Assembly: GCF_000384215.1 (NCBI RefSeq)
Contig: NZ_KB913032.1
Span: forward strand, 7,215,605 to 7,279,604
DNA from: Amycolatopsis alba DSM 44262
GTDB taxonomy: Bacteria; Actinomycetota; Actinomycetes; Mycobacteriales; Pseudonocardiaceae
DNA: 64,000 nucleotides
Direction of reading: 5' to 3'
The notes beneath the pieces were generated by a model, which saw only the letters and a program-made list of their open reading frames with translations, was not told the DNA's origin and made no database searches. Below, piece by piece: positions 11,390 to 22,654 of this stretch. Position numbers and translations under genes: made by a program. Position 1 is the stretch's first letter. Each line of letters opens with the position of its first letter.

Positions 11390-12652
11390 ATGGCCATCGA
11401 CGCGGCCGCCAAGGCCGAAAGCCCGCGACGGCTGCGGTCCCAGCGGGACTTCCGCCGGTTCTGGACCGGGGACCTGGTCTCCCAGTTCGGTTCCCGTATC
11501 ACCGAGTTCGTGCTGCCCCTGCTGGTGGTGACCGTGCTCGACGGCTCGGGCACGCAGGTCGGCCTGTTGCAGGCGTGCTACATGGCGCCGTTCTTCCTGC
11601 TCCCGCTGTTCGCCGGGGTGTGGCTGGACCGCCGGACCAAGCGGCCGGTGATGATCGTCATGGACTTCGGCCGGTTCGTGCTGGTGATGGCGGTCCCGCT
11701 GCTGGCGCTGTTCGGGTTTCTGACGCTCCCGCTGCTCTACGTCGTCGCGATCGCGGGCGGGGTGATGACGGTGCTGTATGACATCGCCGCGACCAGCTAC
11801 GTGCCCCGGCTCGTCAGCGCGCAGCACCTGACTTCGGCCAACAGCGCTGTTTCGGTCAACCTGGCGGTCAGCGCCACCGCGGGCCCCGGTCTCGCCGGCT
11901 GGCTCAGCGGGCTGTTCGGCCCGGCGGGCACGCTCGTGTTCGACGGGTTGTCCTATCTCACCTCCGCCAACGCCCTGCTGCTCATCCGGCACCGTGAGGT
12001 CGTGCCGGAACGGAAAGCGGACCGGGATCCACGCCGCGAACTCACCGAAGGGCTGCATGCGGTCCTCCGCAATCCGCCGGTGCGCGCCCTGGTGACCCAC
12101 GCCGGGATCTACAACGCCGGTTCCGCGATGATCGTGGTGGCGTTCCTGATCTACTTCGTGCGGGTACTCGGCCACGATCCGGCTGTCTACGGCGCGGTCA
12201 TGGTGGCCAGCGGGATCGGCGGCATCGTGGGCTCGCTGGGCATCCCGATCCTGATCCGGCGACTCGGCTACGGCCGTTCGCTGCTGGTCTCGCTGGTGTT
12301 CTCCACCAGTTCCTATTTCCTGCTGCCGCTGGCGGACGGCGGGAGCGGCGACATCCTGATCTGCGGGATCGGCCTGTTCCTCGGCGTGACCGGGTCGGCG
12401 AGCGGCAGCGTGATCGCGCTGACCGTGCGCCAGCGGTCCACGCCGAGCGCGCTGCACGCCCGGATGAACGCCAGCTACCGGTTGATCAGCTTCGGCATGT
12501 TGTCGATCGGGGCGGGCACGGCCGGTTTCCTCGTCGACGCGTTCGGCGCCAGGGCGGTGCTGTTCCTGGCGCCGTGCCTGCTGGTGCTGTCGGCCGTCCC
12601 GGCGGCGAGCCGCCCGATCCGCACCCTGCGCACCCTCCCGGACCTCGGCTGA
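11390..12652 (+). CDS. MFS transporter, DHA3/enterobactin-exporter-like
   Basis: About 420 aa, twelve hydrophobic segments, N-terminal DFRRFWTGDLVSQFGSRITE and the loop LDRRTKRPVMIVMDFGR typical of MFS drug exporters. The ATG at 11390 is preferred: upstream in-frame sequence is Arg/Pro-rich and not membrane-like. It is transcribed divergently from the penicillin-acylase gene, across a 150-base shared promoter region, so it probably belongs to the cluster and exports the peptide or its precursor. Exporter family is clear; substrate is unknown. Confidence 0.88.
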   Translation: MAIDAAAKAESPRRLRSQRDFRRFWTGDLVSQFGSRITEFVLPLLVVTVLDGSGTQVGLLQACYMAPFFLLPLFAGVWLDRRTKRPVMIVMDFGRFVLVMAVPLLALFGFLTLPLLYVVAIAGGVMTVLYDIAATSYVPRLVSAQHLTSANSAVSVNLAVSATAGPGLAGWLSGLFGPAGTLVFDGLSYLTSANALLLIRHREVVPERKADRDPRRELTEGLHAVLRNPPVRALVTHAGIYNAGSAMIVVAFLIYFVRVLGHDPAVYGAVMVASGIGGIVGSLGIPILIRRLGYGRSLLVSLVFSTSSYFLLPLADGGSGDILICGIGLFLGVTGSASGSVIALTVRQRSTPSALHARMNASYRLISFGMLSIGAGTAGFLVDAFGARAVLFLAPCLLVLSAVPAASRPIRTLRTLPDLG

Positions 12653-12674
12653 CCCCGCGCGCCCTGCGCCCGAA

Positions 12675-12700
12675 GTCCGTGAAGGCCTCCTTGAGGGACC
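12675..12700. repeat. Dispersed repeat GTCCGTGAAGGCCTCCTTG...
   Basis: Imperfect palindrome with GTCC and GGAC ends around AAGGCCTCCTT, 22 bases after the MFS stop. A shortened copy (GTCCGTGAAGGGGGGAC) lies at 13004-13020, next to the M20 peptidase stop. Such units between genes suggest an interspersed intergenic palindrome family, possibly used as terminators. Confidence 0.55.
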
Positions 12701-13003
12701 AGTATTTGCTCACTCATTGGTGCGGTTGGTGGTCGGGTGTGGAGGATTTGGGACGTTCGGCGTCCTGAATCTTCCACGCTCGGTCTCGTTGATGAGGGAT
12801 TTGGGATAGTGAACGTCTCAATCCTTCACAGGCGGGCGCTGTTTCGTCTTGGTGCCGGGCGGGGCTTGTGCTGGGCAGCGGTGTGGTCGACGGGGGAAAA
12901 TTCCGGCCGTTGAACGTCCGGAATCTTCCGTTGATCAAGGTCTGTGACCGGAATACACCCGCGCAACTACCACCCTCGCGCAGGTCAGGCATAGGTGAAC
13001 AAA
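12701..13003. other. Non-coding interval with three degenerate stem-loops
   Basis: No reading frame here has convincing codon use or a ribosome site. Three related stem-loop units are spaced through it, at about 12741-12775, 12793-12828 and 12894-12929. Each pairs a GGATTTGGGA- or ATTCCGG-type arm with TCCTGAAT-, TCTCAATCC- or CCGGAAT-type sequence around a loop resembling GTTGAACGT. It lies between convergent genes (MFS exporter and M20 peptidase). Confidence 0.5.
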
Positions 13004-13026
13004 GTCCGTGAAGGGGGGACGGAGGG

Positions 13027-14367
13027 TCAGCGGTAGGAGCGGAGGAGGTCCCGCAGGCAGGTGGTGCCGAACTCCAGTGCCTCGACCGGGACCCGTTCGT
13101 TGGCGGTGTGCAGCATGCCGCGGTAGTCGACCCCGGCGGGCAGCCGCAGCGGAAGCCAGCCGTAGCACCGGATACCCAGCTGCGCGAACAGCCGGGCGTC
13201 GGTGGACGCCGGTGACACCATCGGCAGCGGGGTCGCGCCGGAGTCGGCTTTGGTGAGGATCTCGGCCATGGTGTCGTAGAAGCCGCCGAACTCCGGTTCC
13301 GCGATCAGCTCCGGGCGGACCATCGACCCTTCCAGCAGCAACTCGAACTCGGCGTCGTGGCCGATGAGGTCGCGCAGTTCGCCGGTGAAGTCCTCGACGG
13401 TGAACCCGCCGGGCAGCACCCGGCCGTCCAGGTCGACGGTGATCTCGCTGGGGACCACGTTGATCTTCTCGGTGGTCCGCACGATCGTCGGGTTGGCGGT
13501 GTGCCGGAGCACCGAGTCGAGGCGCAAGGCCTCGGTCAGCGGCAGGCCTTCCGGGCGAGGGTCGCCCGCCTGGTCGGCCCGGTACCGGGCGACCCCGGAC
13601 GCCATCGGCTCCGGCAGCGCGGCGGCCAGCGCGGCGAGCATCCGGTCGGCGGCCTGGGTCTGGTGCCGCGGCAGCCTCGTCCCGCTCAGCGCGGTGAGCA
13701 GCTTGCCGAGCCGCGCCATCGGCGTGTCCGGCGGGGTCAGCCGCGAACCGTGGCCACCGGGGCCGCGCAGGGTCACCCGGAGCCAGCAGGCCCGTTTTTC
13801 GGCCACCACGATCGGATGGAACCGCAGCCCGGCCAGATCGACACCGGCGCCGCCCTCCTCACCGATGGCGTACCGCACCCCGTCGAACAGGCCGGGATGC
13901 CGGTCCACCAGATAGCGGGCGCCGACAGCGCTGCCCGCCTCCTCGTCGGCCACCACCGCCAGCAGCACGTCACCCGCCGGCCGTTCCCCGGCCGCGGCCA
14001 GCCGGGACAGCGCGGCGAGCATCATCGCCAGGCCGCCCTTCATGTCGATCGCGCCGCGGCCCCAGACGTGGTCGTCGACGATCCTGGCCTCGAACGGCGG
14101 ATGGTCCCACTTCTGCCCGTCCACCGGGACCACGTCGGAATGCGCGTGCAGCAGCAGCGGCGGGGCCTCGCCCCGGCCGGGGAAGCGGGCGACGAGGTTG
14201 GTGCGCAAGGGATCCGGCCCGAGGACCGTCAGCTCCGCCCCGCTGTCGGCCAGCAGCCGCTGCAGGTAGGCGACGACCTCGCCTTCGCGGCCCGGCGGGT
14301 TGGTGGTGTCGATCCTGATCAGGTCCTGCAGCAGGGGCAGCGGATCGCTGGCGAACTCCGGCGGCAT
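13027..14367 (-). CDS. M20 family metallopeptidase (ArgE/DapE-like)
   Basis: 446 aa from the ATG at 14367, which has GAAGGAG upstream; longer in-frame extensions run into the preceding gene. M20 motifs are intact: HAHSDVVPVD (zinc His/Asp), GRGAIDMKGG (bridging Asp), VADEEAGS (catalytic Glu and zinc Glu), and a C-terminal HTANERV segment with a zinc His. A dimerisation lid sits in the middle, as in DapE and carboxypeptidase G2. The gene follows cysN/C by 19 bases in the PAPS operon, so it is probably co-regulated with the biosynthesis. Possible roles are removal of a protecting acyl or aminoacyl group, or peptide degradation for self-protection; the substrate is unknown. It is not the LysK homologue, which is at 33286-34410. 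Confidence 0.9.
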   Translation of the reverse strand: MPPEFASDPLPLLQDLIRIDTTNPPGREGEVVAYLQRLLADSGAELTVLGPDPLRTNLVARFPGRGEAPPLLLHAHSDVVPVDGQKWDHPPFEARIVDDHVWGRGAIDMKGGLAMMLAALSRLAAAGERPAGDVLLAVVADEEAGSAVGARYLVDRHPGLFDGVRYAIGEEGGAGVDLAGLRFHPIVVAEKRACWLRVTLRGPGGHGSRLTPPDTPMARLGKLLTALSGTRLPRHQTQAADRMLAALAAALPEPMASGVARYRADQAGDPRPEGLPLTEALRLDSVLRHTANPTIVRTTEKINVVPSEITVDLDGRVLPGGFTVEDFTGELRDLIGHDAEFELLLEGSMVRPELIAEPEFGGFYDTMAEILTKADSGATPLPMVSPASTDARLFAQLGIRCYGWLPLRLPAGVDYRGMLHTANERVPVEALEFGTTCLRDLLRSYR

Positions 14368-14386
14368 CGGCGCGGGCTCCTTCGGG

Positions 14387-16213
14387 TCAGTCGAGCAGGG
14401 TGCGGATTCTGGTGGCCAGCGTCCGCACGTCGCCGTCGTCGGGGCGCAGGACCAGGTCCGGCCGCCGGGGCGACTCGTACGGTGCGCTGATCCCGGTGAA
14501 ACCGGGGATCTCACCCTTGCGGGCTCGTTCGTAGAGGCCCTTGGGATCGCGTGACTCGCAGACCGCGATCGGGGTGTCCACGAAGACTTCGAGGAACGGC
14601 AGGCCCGCTTCGTCGTGGTTCGCGCGCACCCGGTCCCGGTCGGCCCGGTACGGGCTGATCAGCGCGACGATCGCCACCGCGCCCGAGTCGGCGAACAGCC
14701 GCGCGACCTCGCCGACGCGCCGGACGTTCTCGGCGCGGTCCTCGGCGCTGAAGCCCAGGTCGGCGTTGAGCCCGAGCCGGATGTTGTCCCCGTCGAGCAG
14801 GTAAGCGGGCTTGCCGTCGTCGATCAGCGACCGTTCGAGCTCGGCGGCGATGGTGGACTTGCCCGACGCCGAAAGGCCGGTGAGCCACACCGTGCAGCCA
14901 CGAGTGGCTCGATGGCTCCTGGTGACCGTCGCGCGGTGTGGCACCACGGTCGGCGCGGCCTCGGCCGGGCGGAGGACCATCCCGGCGGCGACGGTGTCGC
15001 CGGTGTTCTCGTCGATGAGGATGAAACTGCCGGTGGTCCGGTTCCGCTCGTAGGTGTCGTAGGCCAGCGGGGTCTGGGTGTGCAGGCTGATCCGGCCGAT
15101 CTCGTTGAGGGACAACGATTCCGCCGTCTCGTCGCGATGCAGCGTGGTGACGTCGATCCGGTAGCGCAAGCTGTGCACGGTGGCCCTCGCCTGCTGGGTG
15201 CTGTGCTGGACGAGCAGCCGCGAGCCCGCGGTGAGGGTGCCGCGGTCGCTGAACCAGCAGACCATCGCGTCGAGATCGCGCCCGACCTCCGGCCGGTTGC
15301 CCACCTTGCAGATCAGGTCGCCGCGGCGCACGTCGAGTTCGTCGGCCAGCCGCACGGTCACCGCCTGCCGCGCGAACGCGTACGCCGCTTCCTGTCCTCC
15401 AGGGGCGTGAATCGCTTCGACGGTCGAGCCGACACCCGACGGCAGCACGACGACGTCGTCGCCAGGGCGGAACACCCCACCGGCGACGGTTCCCGCGTAC
15501 CCGCGGAACTCGCCGTGCCGCGCCACGTACTGCACGGGCAGCCGGGCGTCGATCAGGTTGCGGGCGGCGGCGAGATGGACCTGTTCGAGATGCTGCAACA
15601 GCGGAGGACCGTCGTACCACGGCATCTGCGCACCGGGGAACACGACGTTGTCCCCGTGCAGGGCCGACATCGGCACGAAGGTCACGCCGGTGACCCGAAG
15701 CTTCATCGCGAACTGCTCGAACTCCTCACGGATCTGCTCGAAGCGCTCGGACGACCAGTCCACGAGGTCCATCTTGTTGACGCACACCACGAGATGCCCG
15801 ATGCCGAGCAGGCTGGCGAGGAAAGCGTGCCGCCTCGACTGCTCCAGCAGCCCCTTGCGCGCGTCCACCAGGATGAGCGCGAGATCGGCCGTCGACGCCC
15901 CGGTGACCATGTTGCGGGTGTACTGCAGATGCCCAGGGGTGTCGGCGATGACGAACCGGCGCCGGGGCGTGGCGAAATAGCGGTAGGCGACGTCGATGGT
16001 GATGCCCTGTTCCCGTTCGGCACGCAGTCCGTCGGTGAGCAGGGCGAGGTCGAGCTGGTCCGCGCCGCGAGCGCGGCCCGCCCGTTCGATCGATGCCAGC
16101 TGATCGGTGAAGATGGCTTTGGAGTCGTAGAGCAGCCGTCCGATCAGGGTCGACTTCCCGTCGTCGACGCTTCCCGCCGTGGCCAGTCGCAGCAGCTGTA
16201 CCCGAGACCGCAC
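14387..16213 (-). CDS. cysNC: CysN/CysC fusion: sulfate adenylyltransferase GTPase subunit + APS kinase
   Basis: 608 aa. The N-terminal two thirds are the CysN GTPase: P-loop GSVDDGKST (about residues 13-21), switch sequence [24 protein letters not shown]. The C-terminal third is APS kinase: P-loop [15 protein letters not shown], and the [12 protein letters not shown] segment. With CysD it makes APS and then PAPS, the donor for sulfotransferases. The start is GTG at 16213, sharing one base with the cysD stop (TAGTG) and preceded by GGGAGGGG. Having the kinase fused to CysN gives PAPS directly, which fits service to the sulfotransferase at 29357-30085 better than assimilatory reduction. No sulfite reductase or PAPS reductase gene is nearby. 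Confidence 0.96.
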   Translation of the reverse strand: MRSRVQLLRLATAGSVDDGKSTLIGRLLYDSKAIFTDQLASIERAGRARGADQLDLALLTDGLRAEREQGITIDVAYRYFATPRRRFVIADTPGHLQYTRNMVTGASTADLALILVDARKGLLEQSRRHAFLASLLGIGHLVVCVNKMDLVDWSSERFEQIREEFEQFAMKLRVTGVTFVPMSALHGDNVVFPGAQMPWYDGPPLLQHLEQVHLAAARNLIDARLPVQYVARHGEFRGYAGTVAGGVFRPGDDVVVLPSGVGSTVEAIHAPGGQEAAYAFARQAVTVRLADELDVRRGDLICKVGNRPEVGRDLDAMVCWFSDRGTLTAGSRLLVQHSTQQARATVHSLRYRIDVTTLHRDETAESLSLNEIGRISLHTQTPLAYDTYERNRTTGSFILIDENTGDTVAAGMVLRPAEAAPTVVPHRATVTRSHRATRGCTVWLTGLSASGKSTIAAELERSLIDDGKPAYLLDGDNIRLGLNADLGFSAEDRAENVRRVGEVARLFADSGAVAIVALISPYRADRDRVRANHDEAGLPFLEVFVDTPIAVCESRDPKGLYERARKGEIPGFTGISAPYESPRRPDLVLRPDDGDVRTLATRIRTLLD

Positions 16214-17130
16214 TAGAAGTACCCCTCCCGCTTCCTGTCCTCCATGCCGGTTTCGGAGATCCGGTCGTCCGCGCGGGTCGCCCCTCGTTCGGTGACCCGG
16301 CTGGCGGCCACCTCGGCGACCACTTCCTCCGGCGTGCCCGCGGTGGATTCGACGCATCCGGTGCAGGTCGCGTCGCCGACGGTGCGGAATCGCACCGTGG
16401 CCGGATACGGCTGTTCCCCTTCGGCCAGCGTCAGGTACGGGGTGTGCGCCAGCAGCATCCCGTCACGCTCGACCACCTCGCGCCGGTGGGAGTAGTAGAT
16501 CGACGGCAGGTCGATCCGCTCGTCGCGGATGTAGGACCAGATGTCGAGTTCCGTCCAGTTCGACAGCGGGAACACCCGCAGGTGCTCGCCACGGCGGTGC
16601 CTGCCGTTGTAGAGGTCCCACAGCTCGGGGCGCTGCGTGCGCGGATCCCACTGGCCGAACTCGTCACGGAGGCTGAACACCCGTTCCTTGGCCCGCGCCT
16701 TCTCCTCGTCACGGCGCGCGCCGCCGAAGACGGCGTCGAAACCGTGCTCGGCGATCCCGCGGATGAGGGTGGTGGTCTGCAGGCGGTTACGGCCCGCGCC
16801 GGGACCGGTCTCCTCCACCACCCGGCCCGCGTCGATGTCGTCCTGCACAGAGCTGACGAGCAGCCGGACGCCGGTCTCCCGCACGACCCGGTCGCGGAAC
16901 TCGATCACCTCGTCGAAGTTGTGCCCGGTGTCGACGTGCAGCACCGGGAACGGTGGCGGCGCCGGCCAGAACGCCTTGACCGCGACGTGCAGCATCACCA
17001 TCGAGTCCTTGCCGCCGGAGAACAGCAGCACCGGACGTTCCAGTGTCGCCGCCACCTCGCGGAAGATGTGCACCGTCTCGGCTTCCAGCGTGTCGAGATG
17101 CGAGATCTCGTAACTCTCGGTCGTCGTCAC
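16213..17130 (-). CDS. cysD: Sulfate adenylyltransferase subunit 2
   Basis: 305 aa, PP-loop ATP pyrophosphatase. The signature [16 protein letters not shown] is at about residues 35-50, followed by [18 protein letters not shown] and the C-terminal [11 protein letters not shown] and DRKREGYF typical of CysD. With CysN it converts ATP and sulfate to APS. It sits 10 bases after the mbtH stop and is coupled to cysN/C, so PAPS supply is in one operon with the terminal NRPS. This is direct evidence that sulfation is part of the pathway. Confidence 0.96.
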   Translation of the reverse strand: MTTTESYEISHLDTLEAETVHIFREVAATLERPVLLFSGGKDSMVMLHVAVKAFWPAPPPFPVLHVDTGHNFDEVIEFRDRVVRETGVRLLVSSVQDDIDAGRVVEETGPGAGRNRLQTTTLIRGIAEHGFDAVFGGARRDEEKARAKERVFSLRDEFGQWDPRTQRPELWDLYNGRHRRGEHLRVFPLSNWTELDIWSYIRDERIDLPSIYYSHRREVVERDGMLLAHTPYLTLAEGEQPYPATVRFRTVGDATCTGCVESTAGTPEEVVAEVAASRVTERGATRADDRISETGMEDRKREGYF

Positions 17131-17140
17131 TTCCGGCCGC

Positions 17141-17347
17141 TCACGACCCCATCGCGCGGCGAAGGCTCAAGGGCCGCATATCCGTCCAGACCGTCTCCAC
17201 GTGGGCAAGGCACTCGCTTTTGGTGCCCGTCACGCCTGCCTCGCGCCAGCCCGCCGGGACCTCACGGTAGGTCGGCCAGATCGAGTACTGCTCCTCATGG
17301 TTGACGACCACGGTGTAGCGGGTGTCGTCTTCGTCTTCATCGGGCAT
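17141..17347 (-). CDS. MbtH-like NRPS accessory protein
   Basis: 68 aa from the ATG at 17347, which overlaps the NRPS stop by 11 bases. It carries the family signature: [42 protein letters not shown] with the conserved Trp residues. MbtH-like proteins bind and stabilise or activate A domains. As the only one in the window, it probably serves several of the cluster's A domains, including the Gly-type domain encoded just upstream. Confidence 0.97.
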   Translation of the reverse strand: MPDEDEDDTRYTVVVNHEEQYSIWPTYREVPAGWREAGVTGTKSECLAHVETVWTDMRPLSLRRAMGS

Positions 17348-20300
17348 GGTGAACCTCCACATCGGACTGGGCGATCGGGTCGGTCGCCGCCTCGGCACGG
17401 GCGGCCAGGTCGGTCAGCACGGCGGCCAGGCCGGCGGCGTTGGCGGCGTTGGTCATGGTGAAGTGGTCGCCGGGCACGGTGACGGTCCGCACCGGGCCGT
17501 CCGCGAAGGACTCCCAAGCGGCCACGGTGGTGGTGGACCGCTCCGGCCGGATCAGGGTCACTTCGCCCCGGCAGGGCGCGGGTTCCCAGCGCGACACCGC
17601 GGTGGTCAGCTCGACGAAGACGCGGGCACGCGCCAGCATCTCGGCGCGTTGCCCGGCCGGGAGCAGGCCTGCCGCGTCCAGCCGGTCGAGCGCGACGGCG
17701 AACTGCGCGTCGGGCTCCAGCGCGCTCAGTTCGCCGATGTCCGAAGCGATGTCGATACCGGCGGCCTCGGCGACGCTGCGCACGAAACCGTCGATCGCGA
17801 CCGGCAGCGGCACCTCGACGGTGGGCACCGCGGGTGCGGCGGTGTCGAGCAGCGCGAGCAGGCCGACCTCGCGTCCGGCTTCGCGCAACTCGGCGGCCAC
17901 GGCCACGGCCAGGCTGCCGCCGAGCGACCAGCCGACGAGATGGAGCGGCCCGTCCGGCCATCGCGCGCCGATGGCGTCGGCGTAGAGGCCCGCGAGCCGC
18001 GTCACGCTCAGTTCGCCGGGCAGCGCGTCGGGCAGTTCGACGGCGTAACAGGGCCGGTCCGGTCCCAGCTCCTGGCTCAGCGCGACGTAAGGCAGTGACG
18101 AGCCGGTACTCGCGTGGAGGCAGATCAGCGGCGGCGCCGAGCCCGCCGACCGGAGCGCGACGATCGGGTCGGCCGGGTCGTCGGTTTCGGCGACCCCGGC
18201 GAGTTCCCTGATCGTCTGGTGCGCGAACAGCTGCCGTGCGGTGATCGGCACCCCGCGGCGATTCGCGTTGTCCACCACCAGAACCACGGAGATCGAGTTG
18301 CCGCCCAGGTCGAAGAACCCGGACCGGACCCCGATCCGCGCGATCCCGAGCACTTCCTGCCAGACCTCGGCCAGGACGCGCTCGGCGTGGGTGGCGGGCG
18401 GTTCGTATTCTGCCGCCGTCGTGATGCCGCCGGGATCCGGCAGGTTCTTGCGATCGACTTTCCCGTTGGGGGTCATCGGGAAGCTCTCGAGCCTGCTGAA
18501 CCTCGCCGGCACCATGTGCTCCGGCAGCGCGTCACGCAGATGGAGGCGGAGCGCGGCGTCGTCGGGCTGCTCGATGCCGTCTTCGGGCACGACGTAGCCC
18601 ACCAGGAACTCCTTGCCGGGCTCCCCCCGCATGGCGACGGCGGCCGAGCGCACGCCGGGATGGCTCAGCAGCACGGCTTCGATCTCGCCCAGCTCCACCC
18701 GGTGCCCGCGGATCTTGACCTGGCTGTCGCGGCGGCCGAGGAACTCCAGCCTGCCGTCGGCGAGCCTGCGCGCGAGATCGCCGGTGCGGTAGAGCTGTTT
18801 TCCCTGCCCGCCGAAGGGATCGGGGACGAACTGCCGCGCGGTCAGCGCCGGGCGCCGGTGGTATCCGGCCGCGACGCCGTCACCGCCGAGGTACAGCTCG
18901 CCCGCGACGCCGACGGGTTGCGGGTTCATCCCGTTGTCGAGCACGTACGCCGTCTCGTTCGCCAGCGGCAGCCCGATCGGCACGGACCCCGCCTCGGCGT
19001 CGAGGCCGCCGACGAGTTCCGCGGTGGACCACACGGTGGTCTCGGTGGGGCCGTACATGTTGTGCAGCGCCGCGGGGGTGAGCTCGGCGAGCCGCCGGGC
19101 GAGGTCCGCGGGCAGCGCCTCACCACCGACGAACAGCACGCGCAACGCGGCCAGCGCGTCGGCGGAGCCGGGATCGGCGGCGAGGAACCCGGCGAGCGTC
19201 GGGGTGCACTGAAGGTGGGTCACGCCGTGCTCGCGGATCAACGCGGCCAAGCTGGTGTCCTCGGCGTCTTCGCTTTGCTGCTCGCGAAGCGTGTGGAACG
19301 CGCGCCGCACGATGTCGAGGTGCGGCAGGCTCGCGAGCACCTGCTCGGGGTCGATGCCGAAGTCGATCAGGCAAGCGATCTCGTCCACGCCGATCCCGGA
19401 GAGCCGCCACGCGAACTCCGCGCATTCGGCCGGGGTGCCGAACAGGCCACCGGTGCCGAGATAGCGGTCCGCGGCGTGGTCGAGCAGCGCGGCGCGGTCG
19501 TCCTCGCCGAGTGAGTCGAACTCCATGCCGAGCCCCTTGGCCAGGCCGCGCAACAGATCCAGCGAGGTGCCCAGATACCGGGTGAACGGGCCGCGCGCGG
19601 TCGCCAGCGCGTGATCGTGGTCCGGGTCGACGAAGGTGTGCACCATGAGCGCCACGTGACCGCCGTCGGTGCCGTGGTGTTCGCGCCAGGTCTCGCGGTA
19701 GGCGGCGATCTTCTCGCCGAGCGAGTCGAGATCCTGGCCGAGCAGATGGGTCAGCACGCCCAGCCCGGCCCGCGCGGCGGCGCGGAAGGTGTCCGGGCTG
19801 CCCGCGGAGCTGAGCCACATCGGCAGCTCGGCCTGCACCGGCGCGGGCCGGATACGGACGTCGACCCCTGCCCCGGTGCCCCCGGTCATCGGGACGCTTT
19901 CGCCGCGCCACAGCGATCGCACGGTCTCGATGCCTTCGAGCATGACTTTCTTGCGCTCGGCGTAGTTTTCCGGCGCGAAGACGAAGTCGTCGTGGTGCCA
20001 GCCCGACGCCAGCGCCATGCCGACCCGGCCGTTGGACAGGTTGTCGACCACCGACCATTCCTCGGCCACGCGCACGGGGTGGTGCAGCGGCAGCACGACG
20101 CTGCCGGCGCGGATCGAGATCCGGTCGGTGACCATGGCCAGCGCCGCCGCGGTGACCGAGGGCGCGGGATACTGGCCGCCGAAGGCGTGGAAGTGCCGTT
20201 CGGGCGTCCAGACCGCGGAGAACCCGTTGCGGTCGGCGAATTTCGCGCCTTCCAGCAGCAGCCGGTAGCGGTCGCTGCCCGGCTCGGCGGAGTCGTCGTC

Positions 20301-22562
20301 GCTGGCGAAGTAGAACAGGCTGAAGTCCGGTGTCGCGGTCGCGCGGCGGTTACGGCGGGACATCGCGAGCAACGTCGCCGGGTCGGCGTCGGCCAGCACG
20401 ACGGTGAACCCCCGTGACAACGTCCAAAACAGTTCGAGCACGGAGATGTCGAACGAAATACTGCTGACCGCGAGCCAGGTCCCCGGCGATTCCGAACCGA
20501 GGCGCCGGTCGAGTTCGGTGTAGAGGTTGAGCACGTTGCGATGGGCGACGACGACGCCCTTGGGCTTCCCTGTCGACCCGGAGGTGTAGCTGACGTAGGC
20601 CGGCATGCCCGCGGTCACCCGCACCGGCGGCGCCGAGTCGGGCTCATCGCCCAGGGTCTCGTCCGAGAGGTCGATCAGGGTCGTCGCGCTGCCCGGCTCC
20701 GTGACCACGCTTTCGATCACGCCGCGGCTGACCGCGTCACAGAGGACCGCGACGGGTTCGGCGTCGGCGAGGATCACCCCGAGCCTGCTTGCCGGGTACT
20801 TCGGGTCCAGCGGCACGTACGCGGCGCCCACCTTGAGCACCCCGAGCAGCGCCGGGACGACGTCGACCGTGCGGCTGACGCTCACGCCGACGAGGCTGCC
20901 CGGCCCGGCGCCCGCCCGCAGCAGCCGGTGGGCGATCTGGTGGGCGCGACGCTGCACGGCGCCGTAATCGAGCACGGCGCCGCCCTGTTTGACCGCGGCC
21001 GTGCCGGGTGTCTTCCGCACCTGCGCGTCGAACGCCGCGCCGATCGAGGTTTCGGCGGTGGTGGCCGGGGTCGCGGTGTCGTTCCAGCCCGAGGTGAGCT
21101 GGATCCGCTCGGGCTCGGTGAGCAGGTCGAGCTCGTGCAGGGGCGCGTCGGGACGCGAGACCCCGGACTCCAGAAGCCGCTCCAGATGAGCCAGCATCCG
21201 CTCCATCCGGGCCCGGTCGAACAGATCGGTGGCGAACTCGACACCCATCTCGATACCGCCCGCAGACCGCTCGGCGACGCTGAGGGTGAAGTCGAACCTC
21301 GCGGTCCCGCTGTGCAGGGGGACCGTCACGACGTCGACGTCGACCATCCGTACCGGCTTGAGCAGCTCGTTGGTCTGCAGCAACGCCACCTGGAACAGCG
21401 GGTTGGTGTTGAGGTCGCGAGTCGGATGCAGCTCGCTGACGAGCTGGTCGAACGGGACGTCCTGGTGCGTGTGCGCCGAGTAGACCGTGTCGCCCGCTCT
21501 GGCCAGCAGTTCCCTGAAGCCGGGCCCGCCCGCGGTGGAGACCCGCAGCACCACGGTGTTGGCGAAGTAGCCGATCAGCGGTTCGAGCTCGGGCCGGGTG
21601 CGCCCGGCGAAGGTGGTGCCCGCGACGATGTCGTGCTGGCCGGTGTAACGGCTGATCACCGCGGCGAGACCGGCGAGCGCCAGCGGCAGCACCCTGGTCG
21701 AAGGGCCGCCGAGGTCGAGCAGTTCGCGGTGCAGCTTCGCGGGCAGCAGCCGTTGGACCTGCTCACCCGCCCAGCTCGGCTCGACCGGCCGCGGCCGGTC
21801 GGTCGGGAAGCTCACGGTGTCCAGGCCGGCGAGGGTGTCGCGCCAGTAGTCGAGTGACGCGTCGCGCTTCGCCTGCGCGACCGGGCCGCGTTCCCAGTGC
21901 GCGAAGTCGGCGTACTGGATGGGCAGCTCGGGCAGCACCGGGGGCCGTCCTGCCCGGCCCGCGGTGTAGAACTCGATGAGTTCCTTGGTCAGGACCTCGG
22001 TGGACCAGGCGTCCGTGGCGATGTGATGCGCGGCCAGCACGAGCAAGTGGTCGTCGGGGGCCACACGGACCAAGGTGGCCCGAAGCGACGGGTCACGGGA
22101 AAGATCGAATCCGCGCCGTCCGGCCTTGGTGACCACGTCCGCGGCCCAGCTTTCCCGCTGGGCGGGGTCGATCTCGCTCAGATCGACGATCGTGAACAGA
22201 TCGTCGTCGGCCACCGTGCCCGGCCGCTGCCGCGGACCGTCGGGCGTGTTGAAGTAGTGCGTGCGCAAGGCTTCGTGCCTGCCGACCAGCCCGATCACCG
22301 CGCGCCGCAACAGCTCCGGGTCGAGCGGTCCGTACAGGCGCAGGCCGAGCGAGGTGTTGTAGAGCGGCTTTCCTTCGGCCCACTGGTGCAGCAGCCACAG
22401 CCGCTGCTGGGCGAAGGACAACGGGAGTGGTTCGTCACGGCCCACCGCCGGCACCCGGTCGACCGGCCGCTGAGCGGCCCGGCGCGCCCGCAGCTCGGAC
22501 ACCAGCGCCGCGCGTTGGGCCGGGCTCAGCCGTCCCAATCGCTCCTCAGTGCTTTCCTGCAT
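17337..22562 (-). CDS. Terminal NRPS C-A(monooxygenase insert)-T-TE, glycine-type A domain
   Basis: 1741 aa from the ATG at 22562 (GAGGAG upstream). Order: C (about 45-460; catalytic motif HHIATDAWS, last Gly replaced by Ala), first part of A (about 485-735; [11 protein letters not shown]), a luciferase-like FMN monooxygenase (about 745-1095; [40 protein letters not shown]), rest of A (about 1100-1365; [30 protein letters not shown]), T ([14 protein letters not shown]), and a thioesterase ([16 protein letters not shown]). The hand-read code D-I-L-Q-F-G-M-V-W is close to the glycine code DILQLGLIW. The insert falls between A4 and A5, as in MtaG/MelG of myxothiazol and melithiazol, where oxidation of a terminal glycine leads to a C-terminal amide. 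The TE makes this the last module. Confidence 0.95.
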   Translation of the reverse strand: MQESTEERLGRLSPAQRAALVSELRARRAAQRPVDRVPAVGRDEPLPLSFAQQRLWLLHQWAEGKPLYNTSLGLRLYGPLDPELLRRAVIGLVGRHEALRTHYFNTPDGPRQRPGTVADDDLFTIVDLSEIDPAQRESWAADVVTKAGRRGFDLSRDPSLRATLVRVAPDDHLLVLAAHHIATDAWSTEVLTKELIEFYTAGRAGRPPVLPELPIQYADFAHWERGPVAQAKRDASLDYWRDTLAGLDTVSFPTDRPRPVEPSWAGEQVQRLLPAKLHRELLDLGGPSTRVLPLALAGLAAVISRYTGQHDIVAGTTFAGRTRPELEPLIGYFANTVVLRVSTAGGPGFRELLARAGDTVYSAHTHQDVPFDQLVSELHPTRDLNTNPLFQVALLQTNELLKPVRMVDVDVVTVPLHSGTARFDFTLSVAERSAGGIEMGVEFATDLFDRARMERMLAHLERLLESGVSRPDAPLHELDLLTEPERIQLTSGWNDTATPATTAETSIGAAFDAQVRKTPGTAAVKQGGAVLDYGAVQRRAHQIAHRLLRAGAGPGSLVGVSVSRTVDVVPALLGVLKVGAAYVPLDPKYPASRLGVILADAEPVAVLCDAVSRGVIESVVTEPGSATTLIDLSDETLGDEPDSAPPVRVTAGMPAYVSYTSGSTGKPKGVVVAHRNVLNLYTELDRRLGSESPGTWLAVSSISFDISVLELFWTLSRGFTVVLADADPATLLAMSRRNRRATATPDFSLFYFASDDDSAEPGSDRYRLLLEGAKFADRNGFSAVWTPERHFHAFGGQYPAPSVTAAALAMVTDRISIRAGSVVLPLHHPVRVAEEWSVVDNLSNGRVGMALASGWHHDDFVFAPENYAERKKVMLEGIETVRSLWRGESVPMTGGTGAGVDVRIRPAPVQAELPMWLSSAGSPDTFRAAARAGLGVLTHLLGQDLDSLGEKIAAYRETWREHHGTDGGHVALMVHTFVDPDHDHALATARGPFTRYLGTSLDLLRGLAKGLGMEFDSLGEDDRAALLDHAADRYLGTGGLFGTPAECAEFAWRLSGIGVDEIACLIDFGIDPEQVLASLPHLDIVRRAFHTLREQQSEDAEDTSLAALIREHGVTHLQCTPTLAGFLAADPGSADALAALRVLFVGGEALPADLARRLAELTPAALHNMYGPTETTVWSTAELVGGLDAEAGSVPIGLPLANETAYVLDNGMNPQPVGVAGELYLGGDGVAAGYHRRPALTARQFVPDPFGGQGKQLYRTGDLARRLADGRLEFLGRRDSQVKIRGHRVELGEIEAVLLSHPGVRSAAVAMRGEPGKEFLVGYVVPEDGIEQPDDAALRLHLRDALPEHMVPARFSRLESFPMTPNGKVDRKNLPDPGGITTAAEYEPPATHAERVLAEVWQEVLGIARIGVRSGFFDLGGNSISVVLVVDNANRRGVPITARQLFAHQTIRELAGVAETDDPADPIVALRSAGSAPPLICLHASTGSSLPYVALSQELGPDRPCYAVELPDALPGELSVTRLAGLYADAIGARWPDGPLHLVGWSLGGSLAVAVAAELREAGREVGLLALLDTAAPAVPTVEVPLPVAIDGFVRSVAEAAGIDIASDIGELSALEPDAQFAVALDRLDAAGLLPAGQRAEMLARARVFVELTTAVSRWEPAPCRGEVTLIRPERSTTTVAAWESFADGPVRTVTVPGDHFTMTNAANAAGLAAVLTDLAARAEAATDPIAQSDVEVHHAR

Positions 22563-22654
22563 CGCGCTCCTCGCCCGCTCAGAGGAAATGACCGTCACGC
22601 ATCCCCTGGCAGCCTGTCCGGCGCGGGGTTCCCCCAACCAGTCAGGGAATTCCC

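Noticed and set aside
9115..11553. 812-codon minus-strand frame over the penicillin-acylase gene
   Set aside because: Same strand but other frame; Arg/Gly/Pro-rich and without the acylase motifs, which are in the 8613-11240 frame.
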